This document shows positions 1 to 6,358 of a stretch of DNA of 10,729 bases, one piece after another. The notes under the pieces are model-generated. The model had not been told where the DNA came from. It did not search any database and worked only from the letters and a program-made list of their open reading frames with translations. The DNA lies in the NCBI GenBank assembly GCA_964591605.1, contig CAZQEN010000279.1:1-10729 (forward strand), read 5' to 3'. The DNA is from CAYLLT01 sp964591605. Lineage in GTDB: Bacteria > Planctomycetota > Phycisphaerae > UBA1845 > PWPN01. Each line of letters starts with the position of its first letter. Position 1 is the stretch's first letter. The position numbers and the translations under genes were made by a program.

Positions 1-226
1 GGATGCAGATTGCCCGTGGCCCACTCCCACGGGCAGCGAGTATCCCGGCGCGCCGAGACCCATGCCACGCGGGAGGCACGCCCCTGTATTTCGGATGCAC
101 CCCAAAGGGGTGGAGATGTGCACGGGTCCGGCCTGACGGAGCGGTCTCATTCAGCCGCGCTGCGACGAAGCGCGCGCTGCCCACTGCCCCGACAGCGCCG
201 TCTCGCGACCGGTAGGGAACCCGACG
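1..226. other. Gene-free segment downstream of hisH, with small hairpins
   Basis: I see no credible gene here. Open frames exist but read as arginine- and proline-rich low-complexity protein without recognisable motifs. Three simple dyads are visible: a 9-bp stem with a 7-base loop at 11-35, a 6-bp stem CACCCC/GGGGTG with an AAA loop at 98-112, and CGCGCT/AGCGCG at 156-174. None has a following T-run. This stretch lies after the hisH stop codon, so the hairpins could protect or end the transcript, but that is inference. Confidence 0.5.
11..35. other. Stem-loop, 9-bp perfect stem
   Basis: TGCCCGTGG at 11-19 pairs perfectly with CCACGGGCA at 27-35 across a 7-base loop. There is no T-tract on either side, so it is not a classical intrinsic terminator. 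It lies about 190 bases beyond the hisH stop, or at the end of whatever lies left of the window. A role in transcript end formation is possible but unsupported. Confidence 0.35.
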
Positions 227-1051
227 TCAGAGCCGGGTGAAGTTTTCGAGGAGCTGGAGGCCGGCGGACTGGCTTTTCTCGGGGTGGAACTGGGTGGCGA
301 AGAGATTGTCGCGCCAGACCATGGCGGCGAAGTCGTAACCGTAGCAACACGTAGCGACGTTCAGAGCCGGGCTCTGTGAGCCCGGTACATCCCGCAGAGC
401 CGGGCTCTGTGAGCCCGGAAAATCGCGCGTGGCGCGGCGCTCCGCCGCGCGCGAATCGGGGCGGGCGGAGAACACCGGGTTCACGGAACCCGGCTCCGAT
501 ATCGCGTTCACGGAACCCGGCTCCGATATCGGGTTCACAGAACCCGGCTCTGATACCGGGTTCACAGAACCCGGCTCTGACGGGACGACGTGGTAGGAGT
601 GCACGAAATAGAAGTGCGTCCCCGGCGCGATGCCGCGGAGGACCGGGCAGTCGGCGGTCCACTGGAGCTGGTTCCAGCCCATCTGAGGGATTTTGAGCTC
701 GGCGGCGCCCGGGAGGCTGCTGAAATCGAAGCGCACCACCTTGCCGGGGAGGATGCCCAGCCCGGGGTATTCGCCGTCTTCGTAGCTGATGTCGAAGAGG
801 AGCTGCAGGCCCAGGCAGATGCCCAGGAAGGGGCGGCCGGATCGGACCGCGTCGCGCACAGGATCGACGAGGTGCTGCGAGCGGAGGTGGGCGATGGCGT
901 CGCGAAAGGCACCGACGCCGGGGAGAACGACTTTTTCGGCGCGGGCGATCTGGTCGGGTTGAGAGACGATTTGCGCGCAGGCCCCAACGCGTTCGAAGGC
1001 TTTCTGAACGCTTCGCAGGTTGCCCATGCCGTAGTCAATGATCGCGATCAT
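227..1051 (-). CDS. hisH: HisH, glutamine amidotransferase subunit of imidazole glycerol phosphate synthase, with in-frame repeat insertion
   Basis: HisH hydrolyses glutamine and passes ammonia to HisF, which converts PRFAR to imidazole glycerol phosphate and AICAR in cytoplasmic histidine synthesis. The start MIAIIDYGMGN is the usual HisH N-terminus. The oxyanion region PGVGAF is at about 44-49, the nucleophile elbow GICLG has Cys79, and FHPEK gives the catalytic His256 and Glu258. ATG at 1051 is preferred; a longer reading from TTG at 1069 would only translate heptamer repeats. No Shine-Dalgarno site is visible, because the repeat array ends 3 bases before the ATG. The protein has 274 residues against roughly 200 for the family. 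The excess, about residues 158-230, is a tract of SEPGSVNP-type and PGSQSPAL-type repeats between HFYFVHSYHVVP and NVATCCYGYDF, a place where homologues have a short surface loop. The conserved parts on both sides are intact and in frame, so the enzyme is probably functional, but this is inference. It follows the aminotransferase gene on the same strand after 97 bases. Confidence 0.95.
   Translation of the reverse strand: MIAIIDYGMGNLRSVQKAFERVGACAQIVSQPDQIARAEKVVLPGVGAFRDAIAHLRSQHLVDPVRDAVRSGRPFLGICLGLQLLFDISYEDGEYPGLGILPGKVVRFDFSSLPGAAELKIPQMGWNQLQWTADCPVLRGIAPGTHFYFVHSYHVVPSEPGSVNPVSEPGSVNPISEPGSVNAISEPGSVNPVFSARPDSRAAERRATRDFPGSQSPALRDVPGSQSPALNVATCCYGYDFAAMVWRDNLFATQFHPEKSQSAGLQLLENFTRL
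361..418 (+). repeat. Palindromic repeat, two direct copies (33-bp period), inside hisH
   Basis: Two identical 24-base copies lie at 362-385 and 395-418, exactly 33 bases (11 codons) apart. Each contains the hairpin CCGGGCTC-TGT-GAGCCCGG, an 8-bp perfect stem with a 3-base loop (367-385 and 400-418). Read in the hisH frame on the minus strand they give PGSQSPAL twice. They are the same family as the copies at 475-580 but in the opposite orientation. Confidence 0.9.
432..450. repeat. GC-only hairpin between the two repeat arrays
   Basis: GCGCGGCG at 432-439 pairs with CGCCGCGC at 443-450 across the loop CTC. It sits in the spacer between the two oppositely oriented arrays in hisH and is translated as part of an arginine-rich stretch on the minus strand. 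It may be a different palindrome family or the junction of the two arrays. Confidence 0.6.
475..580 (-). repeat. Palindromic repeat, four tandem copies (27-bp period), inside hisH
   Basis: The arm GAACCCGG recurs at 486, 513, 540 and 567, exactly 27 bases (9 codons) apart. On the minus strand each unit carries CCGGGTTC-YGT-GAACCCGG. The stem is perfect in the first and fourth units, has one end mismatch in the third and two mismatches in the second. In the hisH frame the units read SEPGSVNPV or close variants. This is the 361-418 family inverted, with C-to-T and G-to-A at opposing stem positions, so pairing is kept. Confidence 0.9.
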
Positions 1052-1054
1052 GTC

Positions 1055-1146
1055 ATTGCCAATTGCCAATTGCCGATTTCCGATTGTCTTCCGCGGCGCA
1101 AGCCACTCCGCAAATCGGCAACTGGAAATCGGAAATCGGCAATCCC
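1055..1146. repeat. Facing heptamer repeats forming a 17-bp inverted repeat between aminotransferase gene and hisH
   Basis: The left array has 7-base units from 1055 to 1089: ATTGCCA twice, ATTGCCG, ATTTCCG, ATTGTCT. The right array, 1112-1146, reads AAATCGG, CAACTGG, AAATCGG, AAATCGG, CAATCCC. ATTGCCGATTTCCGATT at 1069-1085 is perfectly complementary to 1127-1143, with a 41-base loop. The left array ends 3 bases before the hisH ATG, and the right one ends 2 bases from the aminotransferase stop codon. A transcript spanning both genes would carry a strong hairpin just ahead of the hisH start. Confidence 0.85.
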
Positions 1147-1148
1147 CG

Positions 1149-2357
1149 CTATGCTCCTGCCTTGAGCGTTCTCTTATTCAGGGCGCGGTCGAGCTGGCGC
1201 ATGGCCTGGCGGAGGCGGTGCTCGTTTTCGACCAGCGCGATGCGGACAAAACCCTCTCCGTTCTGGCCGAAGGCGCGGCCGGGGGCGAGGGCGACCTCGG
1301 CCTCGTCCATCATGCGCATGACGAAGTCGATGGTGGACTGGCCGGCGAGGTGCTCGTCCCTGATGCGGGCCCAGACGAACATGCTGGCGCGGTTGCGCTC
1401 GGCGGTCCAGCCGAGGCGCTCGCAGCCGGCGAGGACCACGTCGCGGCGGGCCTGGTAGACCCGTGCCTGCTCCTCGACGTACTGCTGGCAGTGGCGCATG
1501 GCGATGATGGAGGCAATCTGTACCGGCTGGAAGATTCCGTAGTCGTAGTAGCCCTTGATCGTCGAGAGGGCGTCGACCATGGTGCGGTTTCCGGCGCAGA
1601 AGCCGATGCGCCAGCCGGCCATGTTGTAGGGCTTGCTCATGGTGGTGAATTCGACGCCGACGTCCTTGGCGCCGGGAGCCGAGAGAAAACTCGGCGCCTT
1701 GTAGCCGTCAAAGCACGTCTCGCCGTAGGCAAAGTCGCTGATGACGGCGACCTCGTATTCTCTGGCCAGCTCGACGACCTTGACCCAGAACGGCGGATCG
1801 ACGGTGATGGCCGTCGGATTGTGCGGATAATTCAGGATCATCAGCTTGGGCCGGGGGAAGAGCCCCTGGAGCACCACGCGGATCCGTTCAAGAAACGCGT
1901 CGTCGTTGCCCAGCGGGACGGAAATGACGTTCGCGCCGGCCAGGGCCACGCCGTAGACGTGGATGGGGAAGGCCGGGTCGCCCACGACAGCCGTATCGCC
2001 CGGGCCGAGCATGGCCAGCAGCATGTGGCTGATGCCTTCTTTGCTGCCGATGCAGGCGACCACTTCGGTCTCGGGGTCGAGGTCGACGCCGTATTTGTCC
2101 CTGTAGTGGCGGGCGACGTCGCGGCGCAGGTTGAAGACGCCGCGGGAGACGCTGTAGCGGTGGTTTCGCGGGTCGCGGACGGCCTCGCAGAGCTTCTCGA
2201 CAATCGGCTCAGGGGTGGGGTCCGAGGGGTTGCCCATGCCCAGGTCGATGATGTCGATGCCCTGCTGGCGCTTTTTGTGCTTGAGGGCATTGATCCGGGC
2301 GAAGAGGTACGGGGGCAACCGCGAAATCCGCTGGGAAGTTGTGATAAAGTCCGACAT
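1149..2357 (-). CDS. alaC: Class I/II PLP aminotransferase, AlaC-like (glutamate-pyruvate type)
   Basis: This is a cytoplasmic fold-type I aminotransferase of 402 residues, the usual family length. The sequence follows Escherichia coli AlaC closely as I remember it: ISRLPPYLFARI near the N-terminus, DLGMGNPSDPTP at about 38-49, IGSKEGISH at about 103-111, NYPHNPTA with Asn180, SDFAYG with Asp208 and Tyr211, the PLP-lysine motif SKPYNMAGWRIGF with Lys242, and the substrate-carboxylate Arg372 in VRIAL. AlaC makes alanine from pyruvate and glutamate. Related proteins are often labelled LL-diaminopimelate or aspartate aminotransferase, so the exact substrate is less certain than the family. ATG at 2357 keeps the conserved N-terminus and has no strong Shine-Dalgarno site. 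It is the upstream partner of hisH; whether they share a transcript depends on the hairpin-forming repeats between them. Confidence 0.85.
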   Translation of the reverse strand: MSDFITTSQRISRLPPYLFARINALKHKKRQQGIDIIDLGMGNPSDPTPEPIVEKLCEAVRDPRNHRYSVSRGVFNLRRDVARHYRDKYGVDLDPETEVVACIGSKEGISHMLLAMLGPGDTAVVGDPAFPIHVYGVALAGANVISVPLGNDDAFLERIRVVLQGLFPRPKLMILNYPHNPTAITVDPPFWVKVVELAREYEVAVISDFAYGETCFDGYKAPSFLSAPGAKDVGVEFTTMSKPYNMAGWRIGFCAGNRTMVDALSTIKGYYDYGIFQPVQIASIIAMRHCQQYVEEQARVYQARRDVVLAGCERLGWTAERNRASMFVWARIRDEHLAGQSTIDFVMRMMDEAEVALAPGRAFGQNGEGFVRIALVENEHRLRQAMRQLDRALNKRTLKAGA

Positions 2358-2379
2358 ATCCGGAATTCTCGTCCATCCA

Positions 2380-2394
2380 GGCTGCGAGGCAGCC
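2380..2394 (-). other. Small hairpin ahead of the aminotransferase gene
   Basis: GGCTGC at 2380-2385 pairs with GCAGCC at 2389-2394 across a 3-base loop. It ends 22 bases upstream of the ATG at 2357 and would lie in the 5' leader of that transcript. A regulatory role is possible but nothing else supports it. Confidence 0.3.
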
Positions 2395-2672
2395 CCGGCC
2401 GCCGGGCGGTCGGGTGAAGCCGCGCTTCGTGTACCAGGGAACCGTGTCCGCAGGGCGTGGCCCGGTCAGGGTCGAAGAGCCCAGTATACGAGATCGGACG
2501 GTGGAGGCCAAAAACGTGACCCCGAGGGGAGCAGTGCGGTTTTTCAGGAGTCCGCCGGCGGGGAAATCGGAATGACGAAACCCGGGTGTTTGGGTGGGAG
2601 TGCCCCAGGTTGAAGGCTGGGGGGTTCCTGAGATGGGCGCGCAGAGAGCGTATGGCCGGGGTGCACGTTGGA

Positions 2673-2703
2673 GGGGTGGGGACGGGGCGGTGGGGACGGG
2701 GCG
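2673..2703 (+). repeat. G-rich tandem 14-mer, G-quadruplex motif
   Basis: Two perfect copies of GTGGGGACGGGGCG lie at 2676-2689 and 2690-2703. With the preceding run they give five blocks of four G at 2673-2676, 2678-2681, 2684-2687, 2692-2695 and 2698-2701, separated by 1, 2, 4 and 2 bases. This meets the usual G-quadruplex pattern with four-tetrad potential on the plus strand. The unit length, 14, is twice the 7-base period seen in other repeats here. Confidence 0.7.
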
Positions 2704-2778
2704 GAGCGGTGTTTTCGACAGATTCGGTGTGGGTATTGTCAACAAATTGGCGGCTTTCGCGGTATCATGTGGGCTGTG

Positions 2779-2799
2779 CCTGAGCATGATGTGCTCAGG
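2779..2799. other. Dyad, 8-bp stem with 5-base loop
   Basis: CCTGAGCA at 2779-2786 and TGCTCAGG at 2792-2799 are perfect complements. There is no T-run, so it is not a standard terminator. It lies in the divergent spacer and could be a protein-binding site or an RNA hairpin. Confidence 0.4.
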
Positions 2800-3162
2800 G
2801 TGGGCCATTTGACAAGGTGGTGCATCGATTTGCGATCCCGCGGCTGGCGGGGGTCAATTCGGACTGCGCTGGGATGAACGCCACGGGTCTGACACCACGA
2901 GGCATGTCCGTACGCGCGCGGGCGGGTTGACGGGAATCCGTGACCGAACGCCTCGATTCGAGACGCTGGTCCAGCCGCAGGGGTGACAGAGCGCTGTTCC
3001 ATGGCCCGCGAACAGAGGATCGAGCATCCGTCGGCGTGGGATTGGAGCGTCCACGTCGAGGGATTCGGCACGGACGGGAGAGCGTTGGCCACCGTGACCG
3101 TCCGGCAGAGATGAGCCTGTCCCACGCGTGCGTGTGGCCCGAGTCGAGACCCGGGCGTTGTG

Positions 3163-3200
3163 GGGAAAGAAATCCGTTTTCCCGGAACCTGAAACGGTTT
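3163..3200 (+). promoter_or_regulatory. Overlapping, mutually exclusive stems ahead of the dockerin gene
   Basis: GGGAAA at 3163-3168 can pair with TTTCCC at 3178-3183. Alternatively 3170-3179 can pair with 3192-3200 (CCGTTT/AAACGG plus AAA/TTT, one bulged T). Both use bases 3178-3179, so only one can form. The second stem ends 28 bases before the GTG start. Such competing stems may act as a leader switch, but the pairings are short and no known riboswitch class is recognisable. Confidence 0.2.
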
Positions 3201-3228
3201 GGGCAAGACGGGGCAGGGTGCAAGGGAC

Positions 3229-4986
3229 GTGAACAGGGGACGCCTACGATTGGCCTGGATCCGATGGGTCCTGACGGCCGTGGCGGTCTTGGGCGCCGGC
3301 AAGCCCGCGGCGCAGGCGGTGACCGCGACGTTCGGGGTGCGTCTCGCCCCGACGGAGACGGACGCGGTTCTCGATCTGAGCGACCCGGGCGACCAGGTAC
3401 TGGACCTCGAGCTGTGGGTCACGCTCAGCGACGGGCCGCTGCCCGCCGAGGGGGATGTGCTGGCGTATTCGGTTTATCTGGAGCCCACCTCAGGGGATGT
3501 GATCAGCTTCGATCCGGGGTCGTTCGTCAACGTGGTCAGCGCGGACCTGCCGCAGGTCCAGGGGGAGGACAATACCCCTGTTTCCGGGGCGTTCAGCGCG
3601 GCGGTGGGTTTCCTGCCGCCGGCGCGGTTCGCGCTGGGGGAAACGCGGCTGGGGACGTTTTCGGTGACGGCGGTGGGCGAGGGGGTCGTGAGTTACTCGT
3701 TCCTGGACTCACCGCCGATGCGGCCGTGGAGCTTTGATTTCGCAGATCTGACCACCGCCACGCATCTGGTGGAGCCGCCGCTGGCGATCACGGTTCAGGC
3801 GGGCGGCCAGCCGGCGCACGTCGCGGGGTGGCGCAGCGTGCGAGAGCATGGCGCCGCAGGGGATCTTGCGATCGCACTGAGCGGGGCCGGGTCGGGGGTC
3901 GGGGTGAAGGGGCCGACGGTCGAGACGCGAAACGGCGGGATCCAGAAGATTCGGGTGGTCTTCGACCAGCCGGTGACGCTGGCGGACCCGGCGGCCGTTT
4001 CGGTGACCGGGCGGACGACGGTGGGCGGGCTGCCTCAGGAGGCGACGCCCTACTCGCCCAGCCAGGTCTCCCTGGCCGACCCCGCCACGCTGGACATCGT
4101 TTTCGACGCGGGGCTGCTGCCCGACCAGTCGTGCTACACGATCAGCCTGGGGCCGGGAACAACCTCCCCCCCGCTCACGGGTGATCTCGACGTGACCGTG
4201 AGGTCGCTGCACGGGGACGTGACGGGTGACGGGGAGGTCAACCTGAGCGACGTGCTGGCGACGCGAGCGAGTCTGTCGATGCCCGTGGGCGACGGCCCAC
4301 AGTTCGACGTGGATCTGTCGGGCGAGCTCTCGTCCGCTGACGTGGTCGACGTGAAGGGGCAGATCACCTCGCCGACGCGGAAGGTGTTCTGCGACGACCC
4401 GGCGACGGTCACGGGCTGGCGGAGCGTGCGGACGCACGGGGCGGCGGGTCCGCTGGCCATCGTGCTGGCAGCAGCGTCGGGAGGCAACGGGCCGAACGGA
4501 CCGACGGTCGAGGCGCGGGCGGGCGGGATCCAATTGCTGGAGATCGATTTCGATCGGCCGGTGACGCTGAACAATCCCGGGGGGGTCGTGATCGTCGGAC
4601 GGACCTCGGGGCCGGCCGGGCTGGAAGCTCCCGTGAACTACCCCCCCACCGCCGTCGCGTTGACGGGGCCGGACATCGTGCAGATCTCGGTGGACCCCGG
4701 CGTACTTCCGGACCAGACCTGCTACACGATCACGCTGCCGCCGGACCTGGTGACGGCGGGGCTGATCGGAGACCGGGACGTGAGCCTTCGGAGCCTGGCC
4801 GGGGACGTGACGGGCGACGGAGCGTTGCGGCTGAGCGATGTGCTGGCGGTGCGGGCGCGGCTCTCGACGCCCGTCGAGGATGACCCGCGCTTCGACGTGG
4901 ATGTCTCCGGGGCGATCGACTGGCCCGACGCGATGGCGGGCAAATCACGCATCACGTCTCCCTTTGAACAGGCGCTGTGTCCGTGA
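3229..4986 (+). CDS. Secreted protein with two module-dockerin repeats
   Basis: A 585-residue exported protein of unknown role. The first 29 residues form a signal peptide: MNRGRLRLAWIRW, a hydrophobic stretch, then AQA before V. I chose GTG at 3229 because it begins right at that signal; AGGG lies 10 bases upstream. TTG at 3199 would add ten polar residues. Residues about 30-190 look like an all-beta domain, perhaps cohesin-like, at low certainty. Then a unit of 196 residues occurs twice, starting near Trp201 and Trp397: GWRSVR.HGAAG, GGIQ....FD.PVTL, LPDQ.CYTI, ending in a dockerin-type pair of EF-hand loops. Loops lie at about 330-341, 360-371, 526-537 and 556-567, with the D.x.D/S spacing of type I dockerins. 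Position 9 of the third loop is Arg534 rather than Asn or Asp. Dockerins bind cohesins and calcium; no partner is encoded nearby. It converges on the TPR gene with a 19-base gap. Confidence 0.85.
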   Translation: MNRGRLRLAWIRWVLTAVAVLGAGKPAAQAVTATFGVRLAPTETDAVLDLSDPGDQVLDLELWVTLSDGPLPAEGDVLAYSVYLEPTSGDVISFDPGSFVNVVSADLPQVQGEDNTPVSGAFSAAVGFLPPARFALGETRLGTFSVTAVGEGVVSYSFLDSPPMRPWSFDFADLTTATHLVEPPLAITVQAGGQPAHVAGWRSVREHGAAGDLAIALSGAGSGVGVKGPTVETRNGGIQKIRVVFDQPVTLADPAAVSVTGRTTVGGLPQEATPYSPSQVSLADPATLDIVFDAGLLPDQSCYTISLGPGTTSPPLTGDLDVTVRSLHGDVTGDGEVNLSDVLATRASLSMPVGDGPQFDVDLSGELSSADVVDVKGQITSPTRKVFCDDPATVTGWRSVRTHGAAGPLAIVLAAASGGNGPNGPTVEARAGGIQLLEIDFDRPVTLNNPGGVVIVGRTSGPAGLEAPVNYPPTAVALTGPDIVQISVDPGVLPDQTCYTITLPPDLVTAGLIGDRDVSLRSLAGDVTGDGALRLSDVLAVRARLSTPVEDDPRFDVDVSGAIDWPDAMAGKSRITSPFEQALCP

Positions 4987-5005
4987 GGAGCGCGGGATCC
5001 GCAGG

Positions 5006-5021
5006 TCAGCCGCCGGGCTGA
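5006..5021. terminator. Possible short hairpin at the convergent gene ends
   Basis: TCAGCC at 5006-5011 pairs with GGCTGA at 5016-5021 across the loop GCCG. It overlaps the stop codon and last codons of the minus-strand TPR gene and lies 20 bases after the dockerin stop. There is no T-run, so activity as a two-way terminator is only suggested by position. Confidence 0.25.
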
Positions 5022-6358
5022 GTGGCCGGAGCGGTTGCAGGCGCGGTGGCGGGCGCGGTCTGCTGCAGGACCCGGCGGGCCAACTGATGTCCGGGCTCGA
5101 CCTGGATGAGCTGGCGGGCGACGTTCTGGGCCTGGGGGACCAGGGAGAGGCCCAGAAGGGTCTCGAGGGTGGTCTCCAGAAGGCGCGGGTTGCGCCGCTC
5201 GGAGGCCGGGGCCCGGCGGAGCACATCGAGGCACTGATAGAGGGTCATCGCCTGGGTCACGGTGGACTGCTCCTGCAGGGCGCGGGCCAGGTCGACGCGG
5301 ATGAGCGTGTTGGCGGGCTCCCTGGCAAGCATCTGCTGGAGCACCTGTCCATAGAGGGTGTAATAGCCTCCGAGCGACTGGAGGAGGGCCTGGTTGTCGG
5401 GCCTCTGGCGCAACTGGTCGCGGGAGAGGGCAATGGCCCGGGCGGCGGCCTCGCGGGCGGCCTGAAGTTCGGTTTGTCCCAGGAGGATCTGGGCGTAAAC
5501 ACTCCAGTATTCCGGGTTGTTGGGTGCTTTGCCGATGGCGGTCTCGGCGTTGGTGCGGGCCTTGGGCAGGCTGGTCTGATCGAGATAGGTGCGGGCGATC
5601 TCGGCGTAGATCTCGGGGTTTTCGCGATCGCGGTTCAGGGCGGTGTTGAGATGGTCGAGGGCCATGTTGGGGGAGTGGTTCCGGCGCAGGACCTGAGCGC
5701 GTTCGAGATTCGCCTGGGCGAGGGTGTCGGCAGGCGCGGCGGCATTCTGGAGATACTCCTTGTACTGCTCGCTGGCCATGACGTCCTGGCGCAGGGCGGC
5801 GGAGGCGCGGGCGAGGCCGAGCTGGGCGGCGGGGTTTCGCGGCTGCAGAACCAGGGCGCGCTGACAGCAGCGCTGCGCGCTGGCGTGGTCGTTTGACTCC
5901 TTAAAGAGTGTCGCAGCGGCCAGATACCACTTGGCGGCCCCTTCAGCGTAGTCGTTGGCCCGGGCGGTCTGAGCGGGTTCCGATGACTTCCTGGCGACCA
6001 GGGCCTGGGATTCGTAGGTGCCGGCCAGTCCCATCATGGCGCCGGGGTTCTGACGGTCTTCCTGCAGGATGGCGGCGAAGATCTGCTCGGCACGGTTGAG
6101 CTGCTGATCGCGCACGGCGTTGAAGCCGAGCTGCAGGAGCGCCTCGACGGACATGCCGGGAGTGACGCCCGGGACCTGGGCGGCCTGGAGGATGGCGGAG
6201 GCGGCCGGGGCGGCCGGGGCGACGGAAGGCACGGGGGCCGGGGACGTTTCCGGGCTGGGGGCGGTGGCCTGAGCCCAGGCGGGGATGGCGCACCCGATGG
6301 TCGTCATGGCCGACAGAACGACGAGCCGGCCCTTCGCGATGATGGAAGCTGATTGCAT
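5006..6358 (-). CDS. Exported tetratricopeptide repeat (TPR) protein
   Basis: A 450-residue protein built mainly of TPR-type helix pairs, which bind other proteins; its partner is unknown. From ATG at 6358 the N-terminus is a signal peptide: Lys9 and Arg11, a hydrophobic stretch to about 28, and cleavage after AWAQA. Cys23 is in TIGC, a poor lipobox, so a lipoprotein is unlikely. An Ala/Pro linker follows at about 32-62. Repeats run from about 70 to 430, clearest at about 74-105, 150-205 and 213-310, with motifs such as NRAEQIFAAIL and NPEIYAEIARTYLD. The tail is an APAT-type linker ending TQPGG. In-frame ATGs at 6415 and 6388 are possible but would bury the signal sequence. No clear Shine-Dalgarno site is seen. 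It follows fliS by 184 bases on the same strand, so it may serve the periplasm or envelope near the flagellum, but that is guilt by association. Confidence 0.8.
   Translation of the reverse strand: MQSASIIAKGRLVVLSAMTTIGCAIPAWAQATAPSPETSPAPVPSVAPAAPAASAILQAAQVPGVTPGMSVEALLQLGFNAVRDQQLNRAEQIFAAILQEDRQNPGAMMGLAGTYESQALVARKSSEPAQTARANDYAEGAAKWYLAAATLFKESNDHASAQRCCQRALVLQPRNPAAQLGLARASAALRQDVMASEQYKEYLQNAAAPADTLAQANLERAQVLRRNHSPNMALDHLNTALNRDRENPEIYAEIARTYLDQTSLPKARTNAETAIGKAPNNPEYWSVYAQILLGQTELQAAREAAARAIALSRDQLRQRPDNQALLQSLGGYYTLYGQVLQQMLAREPANTLIRVDLARALQEQSTVTQAMTLYQCLDVLRRAPASERRNPRLLETTLETLLGLSLVPQAQNVARQLIQVEPGHQLARRVLQQTAPATAPATAPATQPGG

Larger units (their letters stand above)
2358..3228. 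other. Gene-free divergent spacer, about 870 bases
   Basis: The spacer separates the minus-strand aminotransferase gene from the plus-strand dockerin gene. Open frames cross it on both strands, but their products are arginine-, serine- and proline-rich with no recognisable domain, and they overlap one another. I find no tRNA fold. Visible structure: a hairpin at 2380-2394, a G-rich 14-mer repeat at 2673-2703, a dyad at 2779-2799 and overlapping stems at 3163-3200. A TTGACA box occurs at 2809-2814 (plus) and another on the minus strand at 2738-2743, but neither has a convincing -10 partner. Confidence 0.6.

Noticed and set aside
1..240. Plus-strand small frames at the left edge
   Set aside because: Arg/Pro-rich, no ribosome site and no recognisable motif; they run through several hairpins.
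361..580. CRISPR array
   Set aside because: The repeats are short, closely packed palindromes with periods of 27 and 33 bases and no variable spacers. They lie inside a coding frame and no cas gene is present.
1038..2417. Plus-strand open frame of 459 codons opposite the aminotransferase gene
   Set aside because: It is antisense to a clear aminotransferase gene. Its Ala/Gly/Val/Asp-rich composition is what the reverse frame of a GC-rich gene gives.
2510..2545. AAAAAC ... GTTTTT dyad with an inner CCC/GGG stem, like a two-way terminator
   Set aside because: It lies between two divergent genes where a terminator is not expected, the inner and outer stems do not join well, and no small RNA upstream could be identified.
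2920..2990. tRNA-like GATTCGAG loop
   Set aside because: CTCGATTCGAG is a simple palindrome; no acceptor, D or anticodon arms can be drawn around it.
2739..3422. Long minus-strand open frame (227 codons) across the divergent spacer and into the dockerin gene
   Set aside because: Its product is rich in Arg, Ser and Pro without domains, and it overlaps the signal peptide and first domain of the well-supported dockerin gene. High GC makes such frames common.
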